DNA from: an uncultured Clostridia bacterium | Lineage (GTDB): Bacteria > Bacillota > Clostridia > Oscillospirales > Acutalibacteraceae | Direction: 5' to 3' | DNA: 64,000 nucleotides | Assembly: GCA_947627135.1 (NCBI GenBank) | Contig: CANQUV010000002.1 | Coordinates: 1-64,000 of the forward strand | Shown: positions 46,846-56,088 of the stretch, piece by piece | How positions within the stretch are numbered: position 1 is the first letter of the stretch | Layout of the letters: each line of letters begins with the position of its first letter | Notes under the pieces: generated by a model | What the model was told of the DNA's origin: nothing | What the model saw: only the letters and a program-made list of their open reading frames with translations | Database searches by the model: none | Program-made: the position numbers and the translations under genes

Positions 46846-46997
46846 AACAAAAAACAACTTTGTCATTAATGTAAAAATTCACTTTTTATAAACAGGTTTT
46901 GACCTTGCATAAATATAGATTTTAAGCCAATCAAAGAGTTTTGTGAAAACATTTCTCATTACAATTAAGTAAACATTATTGTAGCAAATTTTTCCAT
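46846..46997. repeat. 152-bp direct repeat, left copy
   Basis: Identical to 49093-49244 apart from one base (GTTTTGACC against GTTGTGACC). Homology continues past both copies with a short indel (ATATTATCAT). On the - strand it holds a 26-codon frame starting MRNVFTKLFDWLK and ending in a stop within the repeat. Confidence 0.93.
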
Positions 46998-47052
46998 GCT
47001 TTATTTTCCCATATTATCATAAAAATATAAAATTATTTTTAAAAAATTGTCT

Positions 47053-47135
47053 ATGCGTGAAAAATTTCAACAATGATTGTTTGTATGTGAAAAATCTCAA
47101 CAATACGACAATATACTTAGATAAAGTTTATCTAA
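47053..47135 (+). promoter_or_regulatory. Operators upstream of the XRE gene
   Basis: Two 22-bp direct repeats (ATGCGTGAAAAATTTCAACA type) start at 47053 and 47083, 30 bp apart. A perfect palindrome TTAGATAAA-G-TTTATCTAA lies at 47117-47135, about 50 bp before the XRE start. The palindrome fits an XRE dimer; the phased repeats may bind a second factor or further XRE dimers. Confidence 0.6.
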
Positions 47136-47183
47136 AAACCGATAGACAATAACATTCTAACATATAATATTTTCGGTGATTAT

Positions 47184-47381
47184 ATGAATACCAGAATAAA
47201 GGAACTGCGTGAAGATAACGATTTTACTCAACAACAAATAGCGGACAAGCTTGGTATTACTCAAAGAAAGTACAGCTACATCGAAACTGGAAAACAACAA
47301 CTTACCGATGAACTTTTAGTTAAGCTTTCAAAAATCTATAAAGTAACCACTGATTATATTTTAAGACTATCAAATAAATAG
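47184..47381 (+). CDS. Small XRE-family regulator
   Basis: 65 residues, a bare HTH_3 domain: NDFTQQQIADKLGITQRKYSYIETG (in part). There is no effector domain. A perfect palindrome 50 bp upstream is a likely operator. It is followed after 43 bp by a large membrane protein on the same strand. Both lie between the two 152-bp repeats, so they may travel or vary together. Confidence 0.87.
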   Translation: MNTRIKELREDNDFTQQQIADKLGITQRKYSYIETGKQQLTDELLVKLSKIYKVTTDYILRLSNK

Positions 47382-47424
47382 CTTTTTACTAAGAATATTC
47401 TTTAAATTTATTAGGGGGATTAAA

Positions 47425-48972
47425 ATGAATAAAATATACAATATTTTTACAAACAAAATTATTGGATACATCTTTATTGTATTTATGTTATGTATAATTC
47501 TTGCAAAAAGTACATATTTATTTGAATTATTACCACCATATATTGCTGTTGCAGGTGTTTTGGGGATATTAGGTCTAGTTATTCTCGTATTTAAATTTTA
47601 TGATAAAATTATTCAAAAACTATCCGGAGTAACTGAATTTATAAGTAAAATCAGTTATAAAAAAATGATAATTATAATCTCCATAACCTCATTAGCAACA
47701 AAATTTTTAGCAATATTTTTATTGAATATAAACTCTATTAATAACCATCCTGATATAAATGTTTATGTTACAACATCAAATGAATTAGTAAATTACGGAA
47801 CTGCTAAAACTTTCGCAGAATATTGTTTTGATGTTCCTCACATGTTTTGGTATGCTGTTTTTCTATCACCTGTAACTAAACTATTTGGAATATCCCAAAC
47901 AGCTTTTTCAATATATTTATCAATAATTTCAACCATATCCGTTACCCTACTTTTTGATACAGTTTCATACAATTTTTCTAAAAATAAAGCATTTATAATA
48001 TTTTTTATTTTTGTTTTATTACCAAGTCAGATTTTATTACCTTCGTATGTAACTCACGAAAATGCTCTTTTATTCTTTATAAGCATTAGTATATGGCTGT
48101 ATTTTAAAGTTCTAAAGTCTTTAAATAATAAATACGCAAAACTATCAATTTATTTACTGTTTTTAATTAACCTGTTTTTTTGCAGTCAGGTAAATACTGC
48201 AGGACTTTTGTTATTTATTGCCTTTTTCATTTTATTTTTAGTTGATTATTTAAAACACATTAAAATTAAAAAATTTATTCTGACAAGTTGTAAATGTATC
48301 TCTTTATTATTAGTATTAATCATCGGCACCGCTTTATTTAATTACTTTCAATTATCTCATTCTGATTTAAAACCTGACTATATAAAAAATGATACTGTAT
48401 TATGGTCACTTTATGTTGGAAGCAATTATGAAAATAAAGGAGGTTGGTCTAATGAAGATGCAGAAACTTGGATTTCTTACGATAACAATTATACAGAAAA
48501 ACAAATTGAGGAATATCATAAAAACTTATTAGGCGAAAGATATATAAACCTTATTGCCAACCCAAGTAATTTATTTAATTTATTAATAAACAAATTTTCA
48601 ACAACATGGTCTAATTTTAACTATTCTATTGGTTTTTCAAATGACACTATAACTAATAAAACGATTTCAAATATTTATAATAAAGTCTTATTTAAACCAT
48701 TAACATTTATTGATTATTCTGTTTCACTCTTAATAGTAATTATAGGTTTTTACTTAGTTTTAAAGCATAGAAAAGAAAATAAAAACGATTTTTATTTGTT
48801 GGTTGAACTTTATTTAATGGGTTTTACTTTAATGCTTATGATTACAGAATGTATGAATAAATATACTATTTCTCTACAACCATTTATTATAATTGCTTCA
48901 TTAGCATTAATTAGTAATAATTATACTAATAACAAAAACATTTTACCCAGTAAAAGAAAAAGTAAAGTTTAG
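47425..48972 (+). CDS. GT-C-like polytopic membrane protein
   Basis: 515 residues with about ten to twelve membrane helices. The early extracytoplasmic loop (about residues 105-150, NNHPDINVYVTTS and DVPHMFWY) resembles GT39/PMT-type mannosyltransferases. A large loop (about 310-385) precedes the last helices. TTAGGGGG provides the ribosome binding site for ATG 47425. It is markedly AT-rich. It probably transfers a sugar from a polyprenyl carrier at the outer face; acceptor unknown. Confidence 0.65.
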   Translation: MNKIYNIFTNKIIGYIFIVFMLCIILAKSTYLFELLPPYIAVAGVLGILGLVILVFKFYDKIIQKLSGVTEFISKISYKKMIIIISITSLATKFLAIFLLNINSINNHPDINVYVTTSNELVNYGTAKTFAEYCFDVPHMFWYAVFLSPVTKLFGISQTAFSIYLSIISTISVTLLFDTVSYNFSKNKAFIIFFIFVLLPSQILLPSYVTHENALLFFISISIWLYFKVLKSLNNKYAKLSIYLLFLINLFFCSQVNTAGLLLFIAFFILFLVDYLKHIKIKKFILTSCKCISLLLVLIIGTALFNYFQLSHSDLKPDYIKNDTVLWSLYVGSNYENKGGWSNEDAETWISYDNNYTEKQIEEYHKNLLGERYINLIANPSNLFNLLINKFSTTWSNFNYSIGFSNDTITNKTISNIYNKVLFKPLTFIDYSVSLLIVIIGFYLVLKHRKENKNDFYLLVELYLMGFTLMLMITECMNKYTISLQPFIIIASLALISNNYTNNKNILPSKRKSKV

Positions 48973-49004
48973 AGAAAATAATAACACATAAAATAATATA
49001 AAAT

Positions 49005-49050
49005 AACCTTAAAGCCTGTTAAAATATATTTACGGGCTTTAAGGTTTATT
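49005..49050 (+). terminator. Terminator after the GT-C-like gene
   Basis: AACCTTAAAGCCTGT pairs with ACGGGCTTTAAGGTT (one G-U pair) across a 12-nt loop, followed by a T-rich tract. Confidence 0.8.
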
Positions 49051-49092
49051 TTACACCTCTTATTTTTATCTACCATCTGACTATTCCCCTTC

Positions 49093-49244
49093 AACAAAAA
49101 ACAACTTTGTCATTAATGTAAAAATTCACTTTTTATAAACAGGTTGTGACCTTGCATAAATATAGATTTTAAGCCAATCAAAGAGTTTTGTGAAAACATT
49201 TCTCATTACAATTAAGTAAACATTATTGTAGCAAATTTTTCCAT
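49093..49244. repeat. 152-bp direct repeat, right copy
   Basis: Second copy of 46846-46997, 2247 bp away. It ends about 50 bp before the ComEA-like start and so forms part of that gene's upstream region. Confidence 0.93.
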
Positions 49245-49294
49245 ATATTATCATTAAAGTACCAAGTATAGTGATTAGTATTGGAAATGATAAA

Positions 49295-49768
49295 ATGAAG
49301 CGATTTAATAATTCTCCAGAAATGTTAATAGTTGCCGTAGGGTTAATTTTTGTAAGCATTACTATGCTTGTTAATTTGTTTTACACGCCAAAACCTGCAA
49401 CCGCCACAGTAATACATTCAGGTGAGCGTACCGAAACATCGGATGAAAAAATTCAGTCTGAAACATCGTATGGTAAAAACAATGAACAAACTAATATCGA
49501 TACTGAAATAGACGGTAATAGCGAGATAATTAATGAAAGTAATAATTCAAGAACCACCTCTGATAACAATAAAAACTATTTAATCAATATAAACACGGCA
49601 GACGAAAACGCCCTGGCAACTCTTGACGGAATAGGGCCAAGCAAAGCGCAAAAGATTATTGATTACCGAAGCTCAAACGGAAATTTCAAGTCAATTGAGG
49701 AGATAACAAATGTAAGCGGTATCGGCGAAAAGACATTTGAAAAAATTAAGAATAACATAACAGTATAA
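49295..49768 (+). CDS. ComEA-like helix-hairpin-helix protein
   Basis: 157 residues. An N-terminal membrane helix (MLIVAVGLIFVSITMLVNLF) is followed by an Asn/Ser/Thr-rich linker and a C-terminal double helix-hairpin-helix (ININTADENALATLDGIGPSKAQKII, in part). This is the DNA-binding unit of ComEA competence receptors, placing the protein outside the membrane. ATG 49295 is preferred over GTG 49271; ribosome-binding support is weak for both. No comEB/comEC gene is adjacent. Confidence 0.8.
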   Translation: MKRFNNSPEMLIVAVGLIFVSITMLVNLFYTPKPATATVIHSGERTETSDEKIQSETSYGKNNEQTNIDTEIDGNSEIINESNNSRTTSDNNKNYLININTADENALATLDGIGPSKAQKIIDYRSSNGNFKSIEEITNVSGIGEKTFEKIKNNITV

Positions 49769-49771
49769 AAC

Positions 49772-49801
49772 GCCAATCGGTTTTATTTCTAACCGATTGG
49801 C
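49772..49801. terminator. Bidirectional terminator
   Basis: GCCAATCGGTT and AACCGATTGGC form an 11-bp stem with an 8-nt loop and a T-rich tail. It lies between the converging ComEA-like and adenosine deaminase genes. Confidence 0.82.
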
Positions 49802-49808
49802 ATTTAAT

Positions 49809-50794
49809 TTATTTTTTTAAGGTTTTTATTCTTATATCGTTTAACTCTTCTGCTGTTAAACAGCCTGCTTGAAATAATTTTAAATATTCTTTAGATACAT
49901 CGCTGTCGAAAATCAAAATATCATCAGAATTAATTGTTACATCAACCCCATTGCGGTACAATTTTGAAATAGGATGACTTTTCATATTTTCTACACGACC
50001 TAAAAGTATGTTACTTGTAGGAGTAATATTCAGCCTAATATTATTCTCTTTTAAAAACTCTATTGCCTCTTCAGATTCAGCCGCCGCAATTCCATGTTGT
50101 ACCTCGTCAAGATTTAATAATTTTACACCTTTTATTACATCATCAGCAGTACCCCATTCTCCTATATGAGCTTTTAGACATAGTCCGTTTTCCTTTGCTT
50201 TTTCATATATGGGCACAAAATTCTCTATGGGTTGAGCTAACTCGTCTCCGTATAAATCAATAGAGTAAAATTCCTTATGTCCCCAAAAATGTTTTAAGCA
50301 ATCCAAAAGATAATCTATTGGACAATGCCTCGATAATCCGATTTGAAGCCTTAGTTCAATATCAGGTGCAACTCTTTCGTTGATTTCCTGAAAGGCATAA
50401 ATTAATTCATTTATATCATTATTAAAAAATTCATTTAAGCCCCATACATCTTCACCGATTTCAAGTATTTTAACTCCGTCAATCTTTGCCTGTATAAAGG
50501 TTGCTTCTATAAGAAATTTTCGCATTTCATTGTTGTCAAATCTTGAACCTATATACTTTTCGTTCCAGCTGTGCATTTCTTCCATTGAATTTAGAGGGCT
50601 GTGAATCGGCTCAATACTGATATTTGTTTTTTTATAAATATATTCTCTGTTTCCCCTAAAACAAAATGATTATGTAAATCTGTTTTAGGAATATTTCTTA
50701 AAACATTTAAATCGTGATTACATAAGGCTTTTATAAATATTTCTGATTCAAAGGAATTTTTATTTATATATTTTTTATCTGACATATAATTCAC
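49809..50794 (-). pseudogene. Adenosine deaminase-like gene split by a homopolymer frameshift
   Basis: The first frame gives the metal motif PKTDLHNHF and stops at about 50591. The second frame gives KAHIGEWG, VQHGIAAAES, NITPTSN and VTINSDDILIF, the remaining metal ligands and catalytic residues of the deaminase family. The frames meet in an A7 run (T7 on the + strand, 50627-50633). Shifting there would restore a protein of about 325 residues, the normal length. It may be a real null allele, a phase-variable gene or a base-calling error. Confidence 0.82.
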
Positions 50795-50800
50795 CCAACA

Positions 50801-51601
50801 TTAAATAAAGTTATTCTGGTTTTTTGAATACATTAAAAACATTTTTTCAAGATATATGGCAACCCCGTCTTCATCGTTGCTTACAGTAATTTCATCTGAA
50901 ATTTTCTTAACCTCGGGAATTGCATTACCCATAGCAATTCCAGTACCGCACAACTTAAGCATTTCTATATCACCGTAGTCATCACCAAAAGCTATTATTT
51001 CGGAAAATTGTATGTTAAGTTTATCTGATAATGCAATTATTGCCTTTCCTTTAGTTGCATTTTGTTTTGAAAATTTATACCAATTGCTCCCCGTAAATCT
51101 TACCATATTGCAGTTTTCTATACATTCTGATATTTGCTGTGCTGTTTTACTTTTTTTAAGCTCTACACAAATTTTAAGCGACGGCTGATTAAATTTTTTA
51201 TAATCGGTATATACGGTATCACCCCAGTCGTCAAGGGTGTTAGGGTCGAAAGCTTTATAGTTCCAATAGTGTTTGTCAAAGGTATCTATTGTTATTTCAC
51301 ACTGATTATCGGTAAGTTTAAAAGCCGTATCAATAATTTTTCTTGTTTCTTTTTCTGACATTAAGCATGAGTATATAATATCATTCTTGTATTTTGCCAA
51401 CGCCCCGCTGCTTGATATTACAACATCAGGTTTGACCGCTTTAATATACGGAAGAATATTAGACTCTCCCCTTGCAGTAGAAAAACCTATTAACATTCCC
51501 TTTAACTTGCACTTCTCCAAAACCTCAATGGTTCGGCTTGATATTGTTTTATCGCTGTGCAGTAAAGTATCGTCTAAATCAAGCAAAACAAGTTTTATCA
51601 T
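50801..51601 (-). CDS. Cof-type HAD-superfamily hydrolase
   Basis: 266 residues. Motif I is LLDLDDTLLHSD with the nucleophilic Asp, motif II is the serine in FSTARGES, and motif IV is IAFGDDYGDIEML. A C2-type cap lies between, as in Cof/YwpJ sugar-phosphate phosphatases. AGGAGG precedes ATG 51601. It ends 6 nt before the deaminase gene begins and is probably co-transcribed with it. Confidence 0.9.
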   Translation of the reverse strand: MIKLVLLDLDDTLLHSDKTISSRTIEVLEKCKLKGMLIGFSTARGESNILPYIKAVKPDVVISSSGALAKYKNDIIYSCLMSEKETRKIIDTAFKLTDNQCEITIDTFDKHYWNYKAFDPNTLDDWGDTVYTDYKKFNQPSLKICVELKKSKTAQQISECIENCNMVRFTGSNWYKFSKQNATKGKAIIALSDKLNIQFSEIIAFGDDYGDIEMLKLCGTGIAMGNAIPEVKKISDEITVSNDEDGVAIYLEKMFLMYSKNQNNFI

Positions 51602-51668
51602 ATTTCCTCCTGCTTAATGTGGATTTGAAATAATTTGTGATACTTTTAAGTAAAAAGTTTTTGAAATA

Positions 51669-52565
51669 TTATAATTTTACAGCGGGAATTGCCAGCTTTC
51701 CTCCCGTTTCGGGCTGTGCTCCTAAATTAAAACTGGGCGCTTTATCGTAAGCAAATTTATAACCGTACAATTCAGGTTTATACTTATTTACCGCTGCATA
51801 AACACTTTCTATTGCAATACCAAAGTGCTCCTGTTTTTCGTAAGGCTCGCTTTGAAAATAAAGCATTGTGCATTCCGAAAGTTCCGCAATTTTATACTGC
51901 TGAGGTAAAGGTTTATTATAATTTATTGGCACTTCAATTCCTGCGGCAATTTTTGAAAAACCGCCTTCAACAAGAAAATCAGGCAATTCTATTAATGCCG
52001 CCGTATCAAACTTTTCTTCAATACTGTTTAAAAGTCCTTCCCACTCACAGCCGACTTCCTCACAATAAGATAAATAATCCTTAGCCTTATGTGACCTAAG
52101 ATAAATCAGTTTTCTTTTAGGTCTTTCTTTTGCTGTAATCATACATAGTTTTAACTCGTTGTTCACTGTTTGTTCCTCCTTGTTTTTAAGTAAAACAAAA
52201 TAGTGGCTTATAGAATATTGAATAAACAGTCGTATTGGTATTTTCTTTTCGCGGTATTCTTGTGGCGTTATATGAAATCTTTTAGCAAAGGAGCGTGTAA
52301 AACCTTCGTGAGATTGAAAGTGGCTGTTAAGTGCAATTTCCAATACATTTTGCTTTGTGTCTTTTAATTCCATCGCTCCATTTGTTAAACAAACCGCATT
52401 AATATATTCGTGAAGTGTTGTTTTCAAATATGTTTTAAACAATCTGTCAGCGTGTCTTCTTGAATATCCGATTGCCGAACATACCTTTTTGATACAGAAA
52501 TCATTATCACCGAAATGTTCCTTAATATAATCCTGAATCATTTGAACTGTCTGTATATTATCCAT
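51669..52565 (-). CDS. AraC-family regulator with GyrI-like domain
   Basis: 298 residues. The N-terminal AraC HTH pair (CIKKVCSAIGYSRRHADRLFK and NSHFQSHEGFTRSFAKRF, in part) is followed by a C-terminal GyrI-like small-molecule-binding domain. This is the arrangement of the Rob/TipA-like multidrug-sensing regulators. The start is taken at ATG 52565. A target gene cannot be assigned. Confidence 0.85.
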   Translation of the reverse strand: MDNIQTVQMIQDYIKEHFGDNDFCIKKVCSAIGYSRRHADRLFKTYLKTTLHEYINAVCLTNGAMELKDTKQNVLEIALNSHFQSHEGFTRSFAKRFHITPQEYREKKIPIRLFIQYSISHYFVLLKNKEEQTVNNELKLCMITAKERPKRKLIYLRSHKAKDYLSYCEEVGCEWEGLLNSIEEKFDTAALIELPDFLVEGGFSKIAAGIEVPINYNKPLPQQYKIAELSECTMLYFQSEPYEKQEHFGIAIESVYAAVNKYKPELYGYKFAYDKAPSFNLGAQPETGGKLAIPAVKL

Positions 52566-52660
52566 TAAAACCACTTGCCTTGCATAATAATTCTACTTAA
52601 TACATAAAGAGTTTTCTTGATATATTCGGACAAATTTTTATTTATGAAAATTCTTATTAT

Positions 52661-53137
52661 TTAATCTTCCGTAAGTACCGTGTCAAATGAAAAAGGAAAA
52701 TCTATTACTGTTTTTTCGGTGAAATTAATTTTATAGGCTGTTCCGTCTTTGTGAAAAAAGCCTGTCGAGGGTTTGATTTTAAGATAACACATTTCTTTAT
52801 CGTTTTCGTTGTTATGTTTAAAATACCAAGACTCAAATACCTTAATAAGCTTTTCTCTTATTTTTTCATTTTCTTTTAACAACGGATGACCGATATTGTA
52901 TGCTTTTCCGCTGAATGCGTGCATTTTTCTTGAACACAGAGCAACATCAGGATTTAATGAAATCTCTTTTACTTTTTGAGAAGTTCCATAGGTCACAATA
53001 TAGAAGTATTTACCGTCAAAGTATGTATCTACATAACGAAGCGACGGAACATTATTATTCGCTGTTGCCAATGCAAATTGATAATCCTTTGAAAACAATT
53101 CCTGCATTACATTTAAAGCGTTTTTAAAACTAATCAT
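52661..53137 (-). CDS. PNPOx-like flavin-binding protein
   Basis: 158 residues, split-barrel fold. FALATANNNVPSLRYVDTYFDGKYFYIVTY (in part) is typical of the pyridoxamine-phosphate oxidase-like family. MHAFSGKAYNIGHP follows in the second half. The family binds FMN or F420; the true substrate is not known. It lies downstream of an acyltransferase gene on the same strand, 26 nt away. Confidence 0.8.
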   Translation of the reverse strand: MISFKNALNVMQELFSKDYQFALATANNNVPSLRYVDTYFDGKYFYIVTYGTSQKVKEISLNPDVALCSRKMHAFSGKAYNIGHPLLKENEKIREKLIKVFESWYFKHNNENDKEMCYLKIKPSTGFFHKDGTAYKINFTEKTVIDFPFSFDTVLTED

Positions 53138-53163
53138 AATAAAACCTTCTTAATATATTAAAC

Positions 53164-53970
53164 TTATTTCATTATTCCGAAACCCGAACCGATATTATCG
53201 CCTTTTAAAAGCAATTGCTTTACTTTTCTTTGCAGAGAAGTATCTTCCTTTAGCTTTTGATAATCCGTATCTGCCGGCGCTTGAAAAAGCCATTCAATAT
53301 ATTCCTTTTCGTCAGGTTTGGTACTGATTAAATCAAATCTTTTTTGAAACTGCAAAATATTGGAATCAGGGTCTAATAAATCAGTTAGCTTTGGAGAAAG
53401 CAGCCAAGAACTGCATATAAATTTACAGTTATTATATTCAGGATAATACTTTGATATAAATTCCTTTGCTTCATTTAGAGATTCATCTACTTTAGTATTT
53501 CTAAAATCAGCGTCGGAGGGAATATGGATCCCCATTACATTTTCATTTTCTAATCTTTTGAACTCATATTCAAGCTCTCCGATTCTGAATAAATTCATAC
53601 TTATTTGACGGTATGTCCACCAGCCTCGGTCAAAAAAACACTTTCCTGTTCTTATTTTACATTCATCAATAAATCTTGAAAAACATTTCATTGTATCAAA
53701 AAATATTTTATCAGAAATACCCTTTTCCTGATACTTTTCATAAATTCTGCAGCCACATTCCAAATTACATATTAAAATTTTTATATGCTCTTCATCTTCA
53801 CTGACATAACATTTAAGATAATCATAAGCATCTTTTGCAGTATCGATTTTCATAAGTTTTGATAATTGCCCATCAATCATATTGAAATTTATATCAGGTA
53901 AATTGTTTTTAATTTTTACTACCATTTCTTTCTGCAAATCAATCTTTTCACACAATTCAAATAAATTCAT
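53164..53970 (-). CDS. Acyltransferase-domain protein (GNAT_C type)
   Basis: 268 residues. The C-terminal half matches the GNAT_C/acyltransferase family: WWTYRQISMNLFRIGELEYE, IHIPSDADFR and CSSWLLSPKLTDLL (each in part). The N-terminal half is helical. Function in this family is not established. AGGAGA precedes ATG 53970. It overlaps or abuts the kinase-like gene upstream, suggesting a common transcript. Confidence 0.72.
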   Translation of the reverse strand: MNLFELCEKIDLQKEMVVKIKNNLPDINFNMIDGQLSKLMKIDTAKDAYDYLKCYVSEDEEHIKILICNLECGCRIYEKYQEKGISDKIFFDTMKCFSRFIDECKIRTGKCFFDRGWWTYRQISMNLFRIGELEYEFKRLENENVMGIHIPSDADFRNTKVDESLNEAKEFISKYYPEYNNCKFICSSWLLSPKLTDLLDPDSNILQFQKRFDLISTKPDEKEYIEWLFQAPADTDYQKLKEDTSLQRKVKQLLLKGDNIGSGFGIMK

Positions 53971-53993
53971 TAAAATTTCTCCTACAAAGCATT

Positions 53994-54563
53994 TCATTTA
54001 TGCTCTTCTACATATTTTAAAAATTCGGGGGTTTTAGACCAATACTTAATTCCCCAGTTTTCAAAGTTCCATTCTTCCATATAATCGTTACATTCAAAAT
54101 CTATGTAATATATTTTATCGTTCTGAACTATAAAGTTTGTAGGGAAATAATCTATATTTGTATTTGCAGGATAAAGCAAACTGCACATATCTTTAACCTG
54201 TTTAAAATAAATATCTTTCATTTTATCCTGCAAGACAAGGCCATATATTGTTTCACCCTCAATATATTCCTTTAAAATCCGCTCGTTTTCAATATCAACA
54301 TCTATCATTTCAGGTATTTCAATTCCTATATTTTTCAGGCGTCTATAATCGTTAATTTCCGCTTGTATTTTATCTCCGAATTGATAATATGAACAAGGCT
54401 CGTGATGAATTTGCTTTAAGGTATAATATCCTTTTTCATCTGCTGCCAAATAAGAATATCCTCCCTTTCCTTTTCCCAATAACTTTATTATTCTATAATT
54501 CTTTCCGTTTACGGTCAATGTTTTGGGAGTTACTGTTTTAGAGTTCATTGTTTCCGGGTTCAT
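53994..54563 (-). CDS. Small protein-kinase-like fold protein
   Basis: 189 residues. The glycine loop LLGKGKGGYSYLA, a lysine in YTLKQIH and a DFG-like YIDFECND outline a compact kinase or phosphotransferase fold; a clear HRD motif is missing (NIDYFPTNF is at that place). ATG 54563 is chosen because GGAGG lies nine bases upstream. It sits between ribF and the GNAT_C gene. Whether it phosphorylates a protein or a small molecule is open. Confidence 0.68.
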   Translation of the reverse strand: MNPETMNSKTVTPKTLTVNGKNYRIIKLLGKGKGGYSYLAADEKGYYTLKQIHHEPCSYYQFGDKIQAEINDYRRLKNIGIEIPEMIDVDIENERILKEYIEGETIYGLVLQDKMKDIYFKQVKDMCSLLYPANTNIDYFPTNFIVQNDKIYYIDFECNDYMEEWNFENWGIKYWSKTPEFLKYVEEHK

Positions 54564-54581
54564 TCTATTTCCCTCCAAGCT

Positions 54582-55496
54582 TTAAATCTCACCTATTATC
54601 TCAAGTGCCTGTTTTCCGTTTTTAAGAACAGTCTGTTTTAGTTCCTCAAGGCTTTCAAATTTTATTTCGGGACGGATAAATTCTTTAAGTTCAACTTTTG
54701 CAGTTTTTCCGTAAATATCTTCCCCCGAATACTTTGGCATCCATGTTTCATAAAGAGGTTTATACTCTCCGATAGTAGGTTTTACTCCAACATTTGTAAC
54801 CCCACAGTATTTTTTATTCTCTATTGTTACAACTGAAGCATAAACACCGAATTTTGGAACAATAATCCCCTCTTTTACAGGCTGATTTATTGTAGGGAAT
54901 CCAAGACCTTTTCCTATATGATTGCCGTGGATTATATCTGTTTTTATACCGAAATCATAGCCTAAAAACCTATTTGCCTGTTTAATATTTCCATCTTTTA
55001 AAAGACTGCGTATTTTTGTTGAGGAAACGATTTCCCCGTCGATTATAACAGGAGGTACAACGTATGCATTAATTCCAAGCTCTTTACAAACGGATACAAG
55101 GGTTTCTCCTGTTCCTTTTCCGCCTTTTCCGAAATGATAATTAAAACCGCAGAAAACCTGTTTTACATTTAACTTTTCTAATAGAATTTTTTTTACAAAA
55201 TCTTTTGGTGACATATCCTTTACTTTCAAAAAATCTGCAATATACAGCTTTTCAATACCTGTTTTTTCAAAATGTCTTGCCTTTTGCTCAGAGCTTTCAA
55301 GCATTTCAAGGGTTTTTCCTGATATTATTCCTTTCGGACTTTTGGAAAAGGTGAAAACTATGGGAGTAAGCCCGTCCTTTTTTGCATCAACAGTTCTTTC
55401 AATAACTGCTCTGTGACCTATATGTATTCCGTCAAAAAAGCCAAGCGCCGCCGCTGAATATTCTTTTGAGGGTACTAACTTATTAAAAATCTGCAT
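54582..55496 (-). CDS. ribF: Bifunctional riboflavin kinase/FAD synthetase
   Basis: 304 residues. The FAD synthetase half shows ALGFFDGIHIGHRAVI, the nucleotidyltransferase signature, and SSTKIRSLLKDG. The riboflavin kinase half shows GKGLGFPTIN and the catalytic block YGVYASVV...GVTNVGVKPT (in part). It makes FMN and FAD in the cytosol. It lies 20 nt after the NUDIX gene on the same strand. Confidence 0.95.
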   Translation of the reverse strand: MQIFNKLVPSKEYSAAALGFFDGIHIGHRAVIERTVDAKKDGLTPIVFTFSKSPKGIISGKTLEMLESSEQKARHFEKTGIEKLYIADFLKVKDMSPKDFVKKILLEKLNVKQVFCGFNYHFGKGGKGTGETLVSVCKELGINAYVVPPVIIDGEIVSSTKIRSLLKDGNIKQANRFLGYDFGIKTDIIHGNHIGKGLGFPTINQPVKEGIIVPKFGVYASVVTIENKKYCGVTNVGVKPTIGEYKPLYETWMPKYSGEDIYGKTAKVELKEFIRPEIKFESLEELKQTVLKNGKQALEIIGEI

Positions 55497-55516
55497 AAAT
55501 TTCTATATACCTATCC

Positions 55517-56062
55517 TTATATTTTTCCGCTTTTTAAAAGAAGCAATAATTTTAATACGGCAGTTTGCGTTTTTGAATCGGGCAATTGATTATTAAGCAC
55601 CATTTCGACCGCTTTATCTATATGGATTTTCTCTACATTCAAAAATTCCTCTTCATCAAGCTGTTGTTCACCTATATTTTTAATTTTACAGGCGTAAAGG
55701 TGAATTATCTCATCGGTGTATCCCGGAGAGGGGTAAAGCTGTCCTAAAGAAATAAACGAATATCCCTCAGCACCTACCTCTTCTTTTAGCTCTCGTTTGC
55801 CGTTTTCAAGGGGCGACATACCTTTTTCAAGCTTACCTGCAGGTAGCTCAAGCACAATTTCGTGATAAGGATATCTGTACTGTTTGACAAAATAAAGATT
55901 GTTTTCATCGTCAAGAGGAGCAATACAAACTCCTCCCGGATGTTTTACAACCTCTCTTTTTGATATTTGTCCGTCAGGGAGTTCAACATCATCCAATGTA
56001 ATTTTTAAAATTCTGCCGTTAAAAACTGTTTGACTGTTTAATGTTTTTTCTATTAAATCCAT
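55517..56062 (-). CDS. ADP-ribose pyrophosphatase-type NUDIX hydrolase
   Basis: 181 residues. The NUDIX box is GKLEKGMSPLENGKRELKEEVG (quoted in part: REL-KEEVG), with PAGKLEKG before it, as in ADP-ribose pyrophosphatases. The N-terminal GRILKITLDDVELPDG sheet is typical. ATG 56062 has GGGAAG upstream. It is divergent from the peptidase gene and probably heads the ribF transcript. Confidence 0.92.
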   Translation of the reverse strand: MDLIEKTLNSQTVFNGRILKITLDDVELPDGQISKREVVKHPGGVCIAPLDDENNLYFVKQYRYPYHEIVLELPAGKLEKGMSPLENGKRELKEEVGAEGYSFISLGQLYPSPGYTDEIIHLYACKIKNIGEQQLDEEEFLNVEKIHIDKAVEMVLNNQLPDSKTQTAVLKLLLLLKSGKI

Positions 56063-56088
56063 TTATAACACTTCCCGGAGATGATTTT

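Noticed and set aside
49126-49359. 77-codon frame on the - strand across the right 152-bp repeat
   Set aside because: It overlaps the ComEA-like start, lacks a ribosome binding site, and only the last 26 codons lie in the repeat.
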